64,000 bases of DNA from Streptomyces sp. 549 (GTDB lineage Bacteria; Actinomycetota; Actinomycetes; Streptomycetales; Streptomycetaceae), in assembly GCF_030124175.1 (NCBI RefSeq), contig NZ_JASKMT010000006.1, forward strand, positions 62,001 to 126,000. Reading direction: 5' to 3'. Position numbers and translations under genes: made by a program. Numbering within the stretch: the stretch's first letter is position 1; each line of letters opens with the position of its first letter. This document shows, in pieces, positions 24,752-34,151 of this stretch. The notes beneath the pieces are model-generated. The model was given only the letters and a program-made list of their open reading frames with translations, was not told the DNA's origin and ran no database searches.

Positions 24752-25311
24752 GCGACGGGGTCGACGTCCGAGCCGTAGCCGCGCTTCTTCCGGACCTCCA
24801 GGTGCAGGTGCGGGCCCGTCACGCGGCCGGTGGCGCCGGTGTCGCCCAGCCGGGTGCCGCCCTGCACCGCGGCGCCCTCCTTCACCGCGATCCTGGACAG
24901 GTGCGCGAACAGCACGAAGTGGCCGTCCTCCATCGCGACCAGCACCGCGTTGCCGTAGTCGCCGTAGGCGCGGGCGACCTCCACCTCCCCGGGCCCCACC
25001 GAGGCCACCGGCGTACCCGACGGCACCGCGAGGTCGATGCCGGTGTGCCGCCCGGCGAGCCAGTTGCCGGGGATGCCGTAGGCGGCCGACACCGGGTACT
25101 TCGCCGCGAGCGGACGCGCGAACACGCCCGGCGGCCCGGCCAGCGGGTCCGTCTGTTGCGTCTGCGGCTCTGACTGCGGGTCGTCCGCGGCGGCGGCCGG
25201 GTGTGCCGCGCCGAGGGCCGGAACGAGTCCGAGCGCCAGCAGCGCGCCACCGCCCAGCAGCATGCCGCGGCGGCTCAACGCGGCGGGCGTGCGTTCACCC
25301 TGTGTACACAT
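24718..25311 (-). CDS. Secreted M23-family peptidase (LytM domain)
   Basis: The 197-residue product from the ATG at 25311 (GGGAGGA upstream) has a signal region with paired arginines, SRRGMLLGGGALLALGLVPALGAAHPAAAA, compatible with Tat or Sec export. The C-terminal LytM metallopeptidase domain carries HTGIDLAVPSG (His and Asp zinc ligands) and HLHLEVRKK (catalytic and ligand His). Such enzymes cut cell-wall cross-bridges or activate amidases during growth and sporulation. A 344-bp gene-free leader precedes it and may hold an RNA switch. An upstream in-frame start would add unconserved residues. Confidence 0.9.
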   Translation of the reverse strand: MCTQGERTPAALSRRGMLLGGGALLALGLVPALGAAHPAAAADDPQSEPQTQQTDPLAGPPGVFARPLAAKYPVSAAYGIPGNWLAGRHTGIDLAVPSGTPVASVGPGEVEVARAYGDYGNAVLVAMEDGHFVLFAHLSRIAVKEGAAVQGGTRLGDTGATGRVTGPHLHLEVRKKRGYGSDVDPVAYLAERGVSLP

Positions 25312-25655
25312 GCGACCGTCCTCCCGAACAGTGACGTCAACACTGTGAGGACACGTCAGGTGCCGGGAGCCTGCATCTCGTGAACACCGCAGAACCCCGG
25401 CGAGCGGAGCCGGGAACGGACCAGCGGAGGCGACAACTCCCCTTTGCACCTGCTTGGTTGGCTTGCGACGCGACTGCTCGGGCGTGCCGGTCCGTACAGG
25501 TGAATGGTGTAAACCACTTTTGCTCCGTCAGATCACGGACCGTCAGGCTGCGGCCCGGGCACCGGCAGCTCCCCGGCGCACACGCGACGGCGGTCGACCT
25601 GACGGCTGGTCGGCGTGGCGGAAGCGAGGGGCGCGGCAGGCCGGCTGCCCACGCC
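25312..25655 (-). other. 344-bp leader region upstream of the M23 peptidase gene
   Basis: There is no credible gene. On the minus strand around 25464-25447 the sequence AAGCCAACCAAGCAGGTG resembles the AGCTAACC-NGGTAGGCG block I recall from c-di-AMP (ydaO/yuaA) riboswitches ahead of Streptomyces cell-wall hydrolase genes. It is preceded by a CCCGAG element. The match is partial and was not modelled, so this is a candidate only. Confidence 0.3.
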
Positions 25656-26558
25656 TCAGTCGCACCACCACAGCACACACGAGGACTGCGTCGGCTCCGG
25701 TTCCGGCTCTGGGTCGGGATCCCGGGGAGGCTGGCTGGTCGCGGTGGGGGTCGGGGGACGGGGCACGTTGACGGTCGCCGGCGGTGTGGAGGCGGGCGCC
25801 GGGGGCGGCTGCTCCGCGTCGGGGGCCGAGGACGAGGGCGCGCTGGGCGCCCCGGCCGGCGGTGAGGCGCTGCCACTGGTGTCGGGTGACGCCGACGGGG
25901 AGGAGGAGACGCCGTCGGCCGACGCGGACGGCGACGCCTCCTCCTCCCCGTCCACCGGCCCGTCGCCCGGCGTCTCCGGCTCCGTCCCCTCCTCGCCGGA
26001 CCGCTCCGGTGAGGGCGGCGTGCTCGCCGGGGCCTCGGCGTCGGCCTCCGGCCGGAAGTCGGGCAGTCCGCCGCCGGTACCCACCGCGACCCCGGCCAGC
26101 ACCACCGCCGCGACCAGCACCGCGCCGATCAGGATGCGGCGCCGACTCCCCCGGCGGCCCTCCCGGCGGTCGGCCGCCCGCCCCTCCCGCACGCCGGGCG
26201 GCGGCTCGGCGGCGCCGTCCACGGCGGGAAGCGCGGCCGTTTCCACCGCGTCGGGTGTGGAAGGCGCGCCGGGTGCGTCAGACGTGGAGGGCGCGTCGGA
26301 CGTGGAGGGCGCGTCGGGAGTGCGGGCCGGCGCCACCGGGTCGTGGGCGCCGGCCGGCGCGACCGCGGGCAGTTCCGCGGTGGGCAGCTCCGCGTCCGGC
26401 GCCCCGCCCCCGGACGCACCGGCGCCGAACGCACCGCTCCCCAGCGGGCCGGCGGGGTCGGGGTCGGCCGGGGTCTCCGGTGCGTGCTGCACCTCGCCGC
26501 ATCCGGGACACACCAGGGCGCCGTTGAGGTGGCGGCGACAGGTAAGGCAGTAGTTCAT
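25656..26558 (-). CDS. Zinc-ribbon, single-pass membrane protein with Ser/Pro-rich extracellular tail (SCO2400-family-like)
   Basis: The 300-residue protein starts MNYCLTCRRHLNGALVCPGCG, a four-cysteine zinc ribbon. A Pro/Ala-rich cytoplasmic segment with an 18-bp DNA repeat (APSTSD units) follows. Next come a basic stop, one hydrophobic helix (ILIGAVLVAAVVLAGVAVG, about residues 163-181) and a long Ser/Pro/Glu-rich tail ending SSCVLWWCD. From memory this matches the Streptomyces SCO2400 family, whose function is not known. It is transcribed from a start 94 bp beyond the cebR stop. Confidence 0.8.
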   Translation of the reverse strand: MNYCLTCRRHLNGALVCPGCGEVQHAPETPADPDPAGPLGSGAFGAGASGGGAPDAELPTAELPAVAPAGAHDPVAPARTPDAPSTSDAPSTSDAPGAPSTPDAVETAALPAVDGAAEPPPGVREGRAADRREGRRGSRRRILIGAVLVAAVVLAGVAVGTGGGLPDFRPEADAEAPASTPPSPERSGEEGTEPETPGDGPVDGEEEASPSASADGVSSSPSASPDTSGSASPPAGAPSAPSSSAPDAEQPPPAPASTPPATVNVPRPPTPTATSQPPRDPDPEPEPEPTQSSCVLWWCD

Positions 26559-26652
26559 GGGGGGACCCACTCCAGCGGGCGTCAGTCCTGCGGTGGCGGC
26601 CACCCTACTGGCCTGTGTCGTGTCCCTGCCGAGGGGGTCACCCGGCCCGGGA

Positions 26653-27705
26653 TCAGGACGAACTGCGGCGCACCAGCTCGGTCGGCAGCACCACGCCGGT
26701 GGGCACGGCGGTGCCGCCCGCGCCACCGGGCGCGGCCGGGCCGCGCAGCCGGGCCAGCAGCAGCCTGGCCATCTCGCGGCCCATCTGCTCGATGGGCTGC
26801 CGCACGCTGGTCAGCGGCGGGTCCATGTGGCGGGCCACCGCGGAGTCGTCGAAGCCGACCAGCGCCACGTCGTCGGGCACCGTCCGCCCGGCCGCACGCA
26901 GCGCCATCCGCGCGCCGGAGGCCATCACGTCGGACGCGCAGAAGACGGCGTCCACCTCGGGCCTGCGGGCCAGCAGCTCGCGCATCGCGCGGTGGCCGCC
27001 GTCCTCGGTGAAGTCGCCGTGCGCGACGAGCCGCGCGTCCTCGTCGTGGCCGGCGATGCGGACGGCGTCCCGGTAGCCGTCCAGGCGGCACTGGGCCACG
27101 TACATGTCGAGCGGGCCGGTGATGGTGGCCACCGTGCGGCGGCCACGGCCGATCAGGTGCTCCACCGCGGCCCGTGCGCCGCCGACGTTGTCGGAGTCGA
27201 CGTAGGGCACGGACTCGGCGCCGGACCGCCGGCCGCCCAGCACGGCCGGCATCTCGATGCTCTCCAGCAGGTCGGGCAGCGGGTCGTCGGCGTGCACCGA
27301 CACCAGCAGCACGCCGTCCACCCGGTGGGCGCTGACGTACTGGCCGAAGCGGTCGCGTTCCTTCTGGTTGCGGATCATGGTGAGCAGCAGCTGGAGGTCG
27401 GCGTCGGCCAGGGCGGCGCTGACGCCGCGCACCACACCGGAGAAGTACGGCTCGGCGAACAGCCGGGTCTCGTGCTCGGGGACCACGAGCGCTATCGCGT
27501 CGGTGCTGCCGGCGGCGAGGGCGCGCGCGGCCGGGTTCGGAACGTAACCGAGTTCCGCGACGGCCCGCTGGACCGCCGCCCGGGTCTGCTCACTGACCCG
27601 CGGGGAACCGTTGACCACCCGGGAGACCGTGCCCCGTCCGACCCCGGCACGTGCCGCGACCTGCTCCAACGTGGGCCTGCGAGCCCCAGCGCCGCGCACC
27701 GCCAT
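26653..27705 (-). CDS. cebR: CebR, LacI-family repressor of cello-oligosaccharide use
   Basis: The 350-residue regulator has a LacI helix-turn-helix plus hinge (about residues 12-60; TLEQVAARAGVGRGTVSRVVNGSPRVSEQT, NPAARAL) and a periplasmic-binding-protein-like sugar domain with GFDDSAVARHMDPPLTSVRQPIEQMG. CebR represses cebEFG-bglC and releases DNA on binding cellobiose. Two perfect TGGGAGCGCTCCCA boxes, ahead of cebE and bglC, confirm the assignment. The ATG at 27705 is preferred; a start 14 codons upstream is possible. Confidence 0.93.
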   Translation of the reverse strand: MAVRGAGARRPTLEQVAARAGVGRGTVSRVVNGSPRVSEQTRAAVQRAVAELGYVPNPAARALAAGSTDAIALVVPEHETRLFAEPYFSGVVRGVSAALADADLQLLLTMIRNQKERDRFGQYVSAHRVDGVLLVSVHADDPLPDLLESIEMPAVLGGRRSGAESVPYVDSDNVGGARAAVEHLIGRGRRTVATITGPLDMYVAQCRLDGYRDAVRIAGHDEDARLVAHGDFTEDGGHRAMRELLARRPEVDAVFCASDVMASGARMALRAAGRTVPDDVALVGFDDSAVARHMDPPLTSVRQPIEQMGREMARLLLARLRGPAAPGGAGGTAVPTGVVLPTELVRRSSS

Positions 27706-27783
27706 ACCTGCCTCCCGGACCGATTCTCCGATGTACGGATCATTCAACTACACCGTGTTTCGAAGTAGTTGCCGTTCAGTGTC

Positions 27784-27812
27784 TTGACACCCCGATGGGT
27801 CTCGGAGACTCT
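27784..27812 (+). promoter_or_regulatory. Probable cebE promoter
   Basis: A TTGACA -35 element (27784-27789) is followed 17 bases later by a weak -10 (GACTCT). The CebR box begins 15 bases further on, where a bound repressor would block initiation or clearance. The -10 assignment is tentative. Confidence 0.4.
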
Positions 27813-27827
27813 TCAACCCATCACGTT

Positions 27828-27841
27828 TGGGAGCGCTCCCA
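27828..27841. promoter_or_regulatory. CebR operator upstream of cebE
   Basis: TGGGAGCGCTCCCA is the perfect 14-bp palindromic CebR box. It lies in the cebR-cebE divergent region, 64 bp before the cebE start. Confidence 0.93.
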
Positions 27842-27904
27842 AGGTACCGCACCCAGTCATTTCTCCACACGCCCTTTCACGTCCCGTACGTTCGGGAGGA
27901 TGCA

Positions 27905-29239
27905 ATGCACGGCAGGACCCGCACACCTTCGTTCCGTCTCACCACCCGCAGCCTGGCCATCGGCCTCACCGCTGCCCTGAGCGCCGGCCTGCTCGCAGGA
28001 TGCGCCTCGGACAGCGACGAGTCGTCGGATACCGCGGACGGCAAGAAGAAGACCACCGTCTCGGTGGGCGTCTTCGGCGTCTTCGGCTACAAGCAGGCCG
28101 GGCTGTACGACGAGTACGAGAAGCTCAACCCGCATGTGACGATCAAGGAGAACTCCACCGAGCGCAACGAGGACTACTACCCGGCCCTGCTGAACCGCCT
28201 CTCGGCCGGCAGCGGACTCGACGACATCCAGGCCGTCGAGGTCGCCAACATCAACGAGCTGACCCAGATCCAGGCCGCGAAGTTCGTGGACATGTCCAAG
28301 GCCGACGGGGTGGACGGCGAGAGCTTCCTGCCCTGGAAGTGGGACCAGGCCAAGGCCGAGGACGGCCGGGTCATCGGTGTCGGCACCGACATCGGCCCGA
28401 TGGGCGTCTGCTACCGCAAGGACCTGTTCGACAAGGCGGGCCTGCCCACCGACCGCGAGGAGGTCGGCAAGCTCTGGGAAGGCGACTGGGAGAAGTACGT
28501 CGACGCAGGTGAGACCTACATGAAGGACGCCCCCGAGGGGACGACCTTCATGGACGCCGCAGCCGGCCTCTACAACGGTTCGGTCTCCAGCTACGCCGAG
28601 AAGAACTACAACAAGGACGGCGAGCTGATCTACAAGGACAGCGACGCCGTGAAGACCTCGTGGGACCTGGCGATGCGGGCAGTCGAGGGCAAGATGACCG
28701 GCCGGCTGAAGCAGTTCGACACCGCCTGGGACCAGGCCTACGCCAACGGCACCTTCGCCACCGTGGTCTGCCCCTCCTGGATGCTCGGCTACATCAAGGA
28801 GAAGGCCGGCGAGAAGAACGCCGACCAGTGGGACGTCGCGCCCGCTCCCCGGCCCGCCAACTGGGGAGGTTCGTTCCTGACCGTGCCGGAGGCCGGCAAG
28901 AACAAGGAGGAGGCCGTCAAGCTGGCGGCCTGGCTGACCGCGCCGCAGCAGCAGGCGAAGCTGTTCGCCAAGCAGGCCAGCTTCCCCAGCTCGCAGCGGG
29001 CACTGGACCTCCCCGAGGTCAAGGACGCCAAGCACGAGTACTTCGCTGACGCGCCCATCGGTGCGATCTTCTCCGAAGCCGCGAAGGGCATCCCCACCGC
29101 CATCCTCGGCCCGAAGGACCAGATCGTCGGCGAGAACATCGCCACGGTCGGCATCCTCCAGGCCGAGCAGCAGGGCAAGTCGCCCGACGAGGCGTGGAAG
29201 GCCGCGGTGAAGAAGATCGACAACGCGGTCGACGAGTGA
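27905..29239 (+). CDS. cebE: CebE, cellobiose/cellotriose-binding lipoprotein
   Basis: The 444-residue extracellular solute-binding protein has a lipoprotein signal ending LLAGC (Cys33) after a basic N-region and hydrophobic core. The mature chain begins ASDSDESSDTADG, then shows the family 1 binding-protein fold (TVSVGVFGVFGYKQAGLYDEYEKLNPHV). It captures cello-oligosaccharides for the CebFG permease, and the ATPase is usually the shared MsiK encoded elsewhere. The ATG at 27905 has GGGAGGA upstream. It is the first gene of cebEFG, with a CebR box in its promoter. Confidence 0.94.
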   Translation: MHGRTRTPSFRLTTRSLAIGLTAALSAGLLAGCASDSDESSDTADGKKKTTVSVGVFGVFGYKQAGLYDEYEKLNPHVTIKENSTERNEDYYPALLNRLSAGSGLDDIQAVEVANINELTQIQAAKFVDMSKADGVDGESFLPWKWDQAKAEDGRVIGVGTDIGPMGVCYRKDLFDKAGLPTDREEVGKLWEGDWEKYVDAGETYMKDAPEGTTFMDAAAGLYNGSVSSYAEKNYNKDGELIYKDSDAVKTSWDLAMRAVEGKMTGRLKQFDTAWDQAYANGTFATVVCPSWMLGYIKEKAGEKNADQWDVAPAPRPANWGGSFLTVPEAGKNKEEAVKLAAWLTAPQQQAKLFAKQASFPSSQRALDLPEVKDAKHEYFADAPIGAIFSEAAKGIPTAILGPKDQIVGENIATVGILQAEQQGKSPDEAWKAAVKKIDNAVDE

Positions 29240-29252
29240 CCGGAGCTGCTGG

Positions 29253-30263
29253 ATGACCACCCCGCGCCTCGAAGCCGTGCCCCCCGCCACCGCGGGGGGC
29301 ACGGCCCCGCGCCCGCCCCGCAAGGGCGGGCCGGCCGACCCCAAAGAGGAGCGCCGCCTCGCCCGGCGCAGCCGCCGCTACCAGCGGGACGCCCGCTGGA
29401 GCCCGTACGCGTTCATAGCTCCGTTCTTCCTGTTCTTCACCGCCTTCGGCCTCTTCCCGCTGCTGTACACGGGCTGGGCCTCGCTGCACAAGGTCTCCCT
29501 GCACACCCCGACGGAGATGGAGTGGGCCGGGCTGCACAACTTCTCCCGGCTGATCAGCGACGAGTTCTTCTGGAACGCGCTGCGCAACACGTTCACCATC
29601 GGCCTCATCGCCACCGTTCCCCAGTTGCTGATGGCGCTCGCGCTGGCCCACCTGATGAACTACAAGCTGCGCGGCTCGATGTTCTTCCGGGTCGCCATGC
29701 TCACCCCCTACGCCACCTCGGTCGCCGCGGCGACCCTGGTGTTCGCGATGCTCTACGGTCGCGACTACGGCATGATCAACTGGGGTCTGGGCCTGGTCGG
29801 CATCGACAACATCGACTGGGAGAGCGGCACCTGGACCTCGCAGTTCGCCGTGTCCACCATCGTCATCTGGCGATGGACGGGCTACAACGCGCTGATCTAC
29901 CTGGCCGCGATGCAGGCCGTGCCGGACGACCTCTACGAGTCGGCGGCCCTGGACGGGGCCTCCCGCTGGCAGCAGTTCCTGCACGTGACGATTCCGTCGC
30001 TGCGGCCGACCATCCTGTTCACGGCTGTCATCTCGACCATCGGCGCCACCCAGCTGTTCGGAGAGCCGCTGCTGTTCGGCGGTTCGGCGACCGGCGGGTC
30101 CTCGCACCAGTACCAGACGCTGGGGCTGTACCTGTACGAGCAGGGCTGGGTCAACTACCACCTCGGCCGGGCGTCAGCGATCGCCTGGTCCATGTTCCTC
30201 GTCCTGATCGTGATCGGCCTCGTCTACTGGCTGTTCGCCCGACGGCTTCAGAAGAGCCACTGA
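29253..30263 (+). CDS. cebF: CebF, cello-oligosaccharide ABC permease
   Basis: The 336-residue protein has about six transmembrane helices after a Pro/Arg-rich cytoplasmic N-tail (residues 1-50): YAFIAPFFLFFTAFGLFPLLYTGWA first, and WSMFLVLIVIGLVYWLFARRL last. The EAA loop that contacts the ATPase is visible as DDLYESAALDGASRWQQFLHVTIPSLRP. It forms the membrane channel with CebG. It starts 13 bases after the cebE stop, so is co-transcribed. Confidence 0.94.
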   Translation: MTTPRLEAVPPATAGGTAPRPPRKGGPADPKEERRLARRSRRYQRDARWSPYAFIAPFFLFFTAFGLFPLLYTGWASLHKVSLHTPTEMEWAGLHNFSRLISDEFFWNALRNTFTIGLIATVPQLLMALALAHLMNYKLRGSMFFRVAMLTPYATSVAAATLVFAMLYGRDYGMINWGLGLVGIDNIDWESGTWTSQFAVSTIVIWRWTGYNALIYLAAMQAVPDDLYESAALDGASRWQQFLHVTIPSLRPTILFTAVISTIGATQLFGEPLLFGGSATGGSSHQYQTLGLYLYEQGWVNYHLGRASAIAWSMFLVLIVIGLVYWLFARRLQKSH

Positions 30264-30276
30264 AAGGGGGCTGACC

Positions 30277-31134
30277 ATGGCTGTTTTCTCTGCTGTCCGG
30301 GCCGGCCGCGCGGGCAAGCACCTGCACGGCGGCGTGATCACCTACACCGTGCTGGCGGTCTTCACCCTGGGCTCGCTGCTCCCCCTGGTGTGGACGGCGA
30401 TCGCGGCCTCCCGGGACAACTCGCGGCTGGCCGAGACGCCGCCACCGTTCTGGTTCGGCGGCAACCTGCTCTCCAACCTGAGCACGGCGTGGACCGACGC
30501 CAACATGGGCAAGGCGCTGTTCAACACGGTGTTCGTGGCCGGGACCATCTCGGTCAGCACGGTGCTGTTCGCGACGCTGGCCGGGTTCGCCTTCGCCAAG
30601 CTCCACTTCCGGGCGAAGAACATCCTGCTGGTGCTCGTCATCGGGACCATGATGGTGCCGCCGCAGCTCAGCGTGGTGCCCCTGTTCATGGCCATCGCCG
30701 AGCTGGAGTGGACCAACCAGCTGCAGGCGGTCATCCTGCCCATGATGGTGAGCGCCTTCGGAGTGTTCTTCATGCGGCAGTACCTGGTGAACGCGCTGCC
30801 CACCGAGGTCATCGAGGCCGCCCGGGTGGACGGCGCGAACAGCCTGCGCGTCATCTGGCACGTGGTCTTCCCCGCCGCCCGCCCGGCGATGGCCGTCCTG
30901 GGCATGCTCACCTTCGTGATGGCCTGGAACGAGTTCTTCTGGCCGATCATCGCGCTGACCCAGGACAACCCGACCGTCCAGGTCGCCCTGACGGGTCTGG
31001 GCCAGGGATACATCCCCGACCAGTCGGTGATCATGGCCGGCGCCCTGCTCGGCACGCTCCCGCTGCTGATCGCCTTCGCCATCTTCGGCAGACAGATCGT
31101 GGGCGGCATCATGCACGGCGCAGTCAAGGGCTGA
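30277..31134 (+). CDS. cebG: CebG, cello-oligosaccharide ABC permease
   Basis: This 285-residue, six-helix permease pairs with CebF. Its EAA loop reads EVIEAARVDGANSLRVIWHVVFPAARPA, and the last helix is QSVIMAGALLGTLPLLIAFAIFGRQIVGGI. The N-terminal segment (GVITYTVLAVFTLGSLLPLVWTAIAASRD) is the first helix. It follows cebF by 13 bases. No ATPase gene follows, consistent with use of the multipurpose MsiK ATPase. Confidence 0.94.
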   Translation: MAVFSAVRAGRAGKHLHGGVITYTVLAVFTLGSLLPLVWTAIAASRDNSRLAETPPPFWFGGNLLSNLSTAWTDANMGKALFNTVFVAGTISVSTVLFATLAGFAFAKLHFRAKNILLVLVIGTMMVPPQLSVVPLFMAIAELEWTNQLQAVILPMMVSAFGVFFMRQYLVNALPTEVIEAARVDGANSLRVIWHVVFPAARPAMAVLGMLTFVMAWNEFFWPIIALTQDNPTVQVALTGLGQGYIPDQSVIMAGALLGTLPLLIAFAIFGRQIVGGIMHGAVKG

Positions 31135-31176
31135 CGCGTGTCCGCCCTGCCGAACGCCCTTTCCGACGACTAGACT

Positions 31177-31190
31177 TGGGAGCGCTCCCA
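31177..31190. promoter_or_regulatory. CebR operator overlapping the bglC ribosome site
   Basis: TGGGAGCGCTCCCA, the perfect CebR box, ends one base before the bglC ATG. Its GGGAG (31178-31182) is also the only Shine-Dalgarno-like sequence at a suitable distance from that start. Confidence 0.92.
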
Positions 31191-31191
31191 C

Positions 31192-32586
31192 ATGACTTTC
31201 CCCTCCGACTTCCTGTTCGGATCGGCCACGTCCGCCTACCAGATCGAGGGCGCCGCCGCCGAGGACGGACGCACCCCCTCCATCTGGGACACCTTCAGCC
31301 ACACCCCCGGCAAGGTGCTCGGCGGCGAGCACGGCGACGTCGCCGTAGACCACTACCACCGCTTCCGCGACGACGTGCGCCTCATGGCGGACCTGGGCCT
31401 TGAGGCCTACCGGTTCTCCGTCAGCTGGTCCCGCGTCCAGCCCACCGGCCGCGGCCCGGCCGTCCAGCGCGGCCTGGACTTCTACCGCCAACTGGTCGAC
31501 GAGCTGCTGGAGCACGACATCACCCCGTGGGTCACCCTGTACCACTGGGACCTGCCGCAGGAGCTGGAGGACGCGGGCGGCTGGCCCGAGCGCGTCACCG
31601 CCGAGCGGTTCGCCGAGTACGCCACGCTCACCGCCGACGCGCTCGGCGACCGGGTGCAGCACTGGACGACGCTCAACGAGCCGTGGTGCAGCGCGTTCCT
31701 CGGCTACGGCTCGGGCGTGCACGCGCCGGGCCGGACCGAGCCGCTCGCCGCGCTGCGCGCCGCGCACCACCTCAACCTCGGCCACGGCCTCGCCGCGCAG
31801 GCGCTGCGCGCGGCGCTGCCGGCCACCGCCAAGCTGGGCGTCAGCCTCAACTCGGCGGTCGTGCGGGCCCGCACCGACTCCCCCGCCGACCGCGACGCCA
31901 AGCGGCGCATCGAGGCGCTCGCCAACGGCGTCTTCGAGGGGCCGATCCTCCAGGGCGCGTACCCCGAGGACCTGTTCGCGGACACCGCGCGCATCACCGA
32001 CTGGAGTTTCGTCCGCGACGGCGACCTGGCGGAGATCCACCAGCCGCTGGACGCGCTCGGCGTCAACTACTACACCCCGTCCCTGGTGTCCCAGGTGCAG
32101 GCGGGCGAGGTCGAGCGGCGCGACGGTCACGGCGCGAGCGCGCACTCCCCCTGGCCTGCGGCCGACAGCGTCGCCTTCCACCAGACGCCCGGCCCGACCA
32201 CCCAGATGGGCTGGACGGTCGACCCGACCGGCCTGCACGAGCTGCTCGTCCGGCTGGGGCAGCTGGCACCCGGCGTGCCGCTGTACATCACCGAGAACGG
32301 CATGGCCTGCGAGGACAAGCCGTCCGAGGACGGCACCGTCAACGACCAGGACCGGATCGACTACCTGCACGGCCACCTCGGCGCGGTCGAGCAGGCCAGG
32401 GGCGACGGCGTGGACGTGCGCGGCTACTTCCTGTGGTCGCTGCTCGACAACTTCGAGTGGTCCTACGGGTACAGCAAGCGCTTCGGCGCGGTCTACGTCG
32501 ACTTCGACACCCAGGAGCGGACACCGAAGGCCAGTGCGCACTGGTACGCGGAACTGGTCAGGACCCGGGAGCTGCCCGCCGTCTGA
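31192..32586 (+). CDS. bglC: BglC, family GH1 beta-glucosidase
   Basis: The 464-residue cytoplasmic enzyme hydrolyses imported cellobiose to glucose. GH1 signatures are [15 protein letters not shown] at the N-terminus, the acid/base E163 in TLNEPW, the nucleophile E368 in YITENG, and the aglycone/glycone-site motif [20 protein letters not shown]. There is no signal peptide. It sits 57 bp after cebG with its own CebR box, so it can be controlled with the transporter or alone. Confidence 0.96.
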   Translation: MTFPSDFLFGSATSAYQIEGAAAEDGRTPSIWDTFSHTPGKVLGGEHGDVAVDHYHRFRDDVRLMADLGLEAYRFSVSWSRVQPTGRGPAVQRGLDFYRQLVDELLEHDITPWVTLYHWDLPQELEDAGGWPERVTAERFAEYATLTADALGDRVQHWTTLNEPWCSAFLGYGSGVHAPGRTEPLAALRAAHHLNLGHGLAAQALRAALPATAKLGVSLNSAVVRARTDSPADRDAKRRIEALANGVFEGPILQGAYPEDLFADTARITDWSFVRDGDLAEIHQPLDALGVNYYTPSLVSQVQAGEVERRDGHGASAHSPWPAADSVAFHQTPGPTTQMGWTVDPTGLHELLVRLGQLAPGVPLYITENGMACEDKPSEDGTVNDQDRIDYLHGHLGAVEQARGDGVDVRGYFLWSLLDNFEWSYGYSKRFGAVYVDFDTQERTPKASAHWYAELVRTRELPAV

Positions 32587-32774
32587 CGGATCGGGGGGAC
32601 GGCGGGAGCGCGGGGTGCGGCGGAAGGGGCAAATCGGCCGCCGCACCCCGCTGGGTCCCTGTGGGGGTGATCAGAACACTAGCCGCCCCGACTCCGGCAT
32701 CCTGGACGAATCGGGCTCCGGGCGGGTGCCTTAGGACGGCCTTAAGGCCCGGATGGCCGGACGTTAAGCGAGTG

Positions 32775-34151
32775 TCACGCCCGGCGAGCCCGCCGCCGCA
32801 CCCGGTGACCGCGGCGGTTCCCGGCCGGGCGGCCCTCGGTGTCCAGCGCGAGCCACAGCCGCACCTCGGTGCCGCCCAGCACCGACCGGCCGATCCGCAC
32901 GTCGCCGCCGGTGGACTCCGCGACCCGGCGCACGATGTCCAGCCCCAGGCCGGTCGAGCCGGGGCCGCCGTCGCCGTGGCCGCGCCGCAGCGCCGCCTCC
33001 GGGTCCTCGATGCCGGGGCCCGCGTCGGAGACCAGCACGATGACGGAGTTGCTGGAACTGCCCGCGTCGTGCACGTCCACCGCGAAGGCGGTGCCCTCGG
33101 GGGTGTGCCGGAAGACGTTGCCGAGCATCGCGTCCAGCGCGGCGGCCAGTTCGGCGCGGGCCACCGGTACGCGCACCGGACGGTCCGGCGTGGCGACCCG
33201 GGCCCGGCGGCCCTCGTCCTCCGCCAGCGCCGACCAGAACTCCATCCGCGCCCGCACCACTTCGGACGCGTCGCAGCCCACCGACACCCCGGCGCCGGGT
33301 GACTGCGGCTTCAACTCCCGGGCGGCCTGGATGACCTGGTCGACCTCCCGTTCAAGCTGGGCGACCGCGTGGCGGGTCTGGTCCGCCGCGTCGCCCTCGC
33401 CCAGCGAGGCGGCGTTCAGGCGCAGCACCGTCAACGGGGTGCGCAGCCGGTGTGAGAGGTCGGCAGCCAACTCCCGTTCATTGGCAAGCAGTTGCACGAC
33501 CTGGTCGGCCATCATGTTGAACGCCACAGCGGCCGACCGCAGTTCGGTCGGGCCCTGTTCGGGCACCCGCACGCCGAGCTTTCCCTCACCCAGTTCGTGC
33601 GCCGCCTGTGCGAGGCGGGCCGCGGGACGGACCATCCGGGTGCCGAGCCGGTCGGCGATCGCGACCGAGCCCACCACCAGGCCCAGTCCCACTCCGGCCA
33701 GCACCAGCCAGGCGGTGGTCACCCCGCGCGAGACCTCCTCGTCGGGCACGAAGACCTCCACCACCGCGATGCGGCCGGTGTTGACGGCGGTCGGTTGGAG
33801 CAGCGCGAAGCCGCCGGGCACGGCGACGATCGACGCCCGCGCCTCGCCCAGCGCGTCCGCGGGCGCGCGGCGCTCACCGACCTCGATCGGCTCGCCCCGA
33901 TCGTCCCCGGCCGGTACGTGTACCGCGATGCGGCCGTCGGCACCCGCCTGGGTGCTGGCCACCGCGCGCTGGAGCTGGGCGCGGTCGGCGGTGATGGCGA
34001 GCGCCGGGCCGATCGCGGCGGCCTGCCGCTCGGCGTTGGAGAACGCCCGGTCCCGTGCCATCTCCTTCACCACCAGGCCCAGCGGCACCGCGAAGGCGAT
34101 CACCACCATGGCCGTCACGGCGAGGCAGACCTTGACCAGCGCCCATCTCAC
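32775..34151 (-). CDS. Sensor histidine kinase
   Basis: The 458-residue kinase has two membrane segments (about residues 6-28 and 146-167) flanking an extracellular sensor domain of about 115 residues, then a HAMP domain. The dimerisation/phosphoacceptor helix follows with H234 (DLSHRLRTPLTVLRLNAAS), and the ATPase domain shows ALDAMLGNVFRHT (N box), VSDAGPGIEDPE (G1) and STGLGLDIVRRV (G2). The GTG at 34151 overlaps the regulator stop by four bases (GTGA). The signal is unknown. It is encoded downstream of its response regulator. Confidence 0.92.
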   Translation of the reverse strand: MRWALVKVCLAVTAMVVIAFAVPLGLVVKEMARDRAFSNAERQAAAIGPALAITADRAQLQRAVASTQAGADGRIAVHVPAGDDRGEPIEVGERRAPADALGEARASIVAVPGGFALLQPTAVNTGRIAVVEVFVPDEEVSRGVTTAWLVLAGVGLGLVVGSVAIADRLGTRMVRPAARLAQAAHELGEGKLGVRVPEQGPTELRSAAVAFNMMADQVVQLLANERELAADLSHRLRTPLTVLRLNAASLGEGDAADQTRHAVAQLEREVDQVIQAARELKPQSPGAGVSVGCDASEVVRARMEFWSALAEDEGRRARVATPDRPVRVPVARAELAAALDAMLGNVFRHTPEGTAFAVDVHDAGSSSNSVIVLVSDAGPGIEDPEAALRRGHGDGGPGSTGLGLDIVRRVAESTGGDVRIGRSVLGGTEVRLWLALDTEGRPAGNRRGHRVRRRARRA

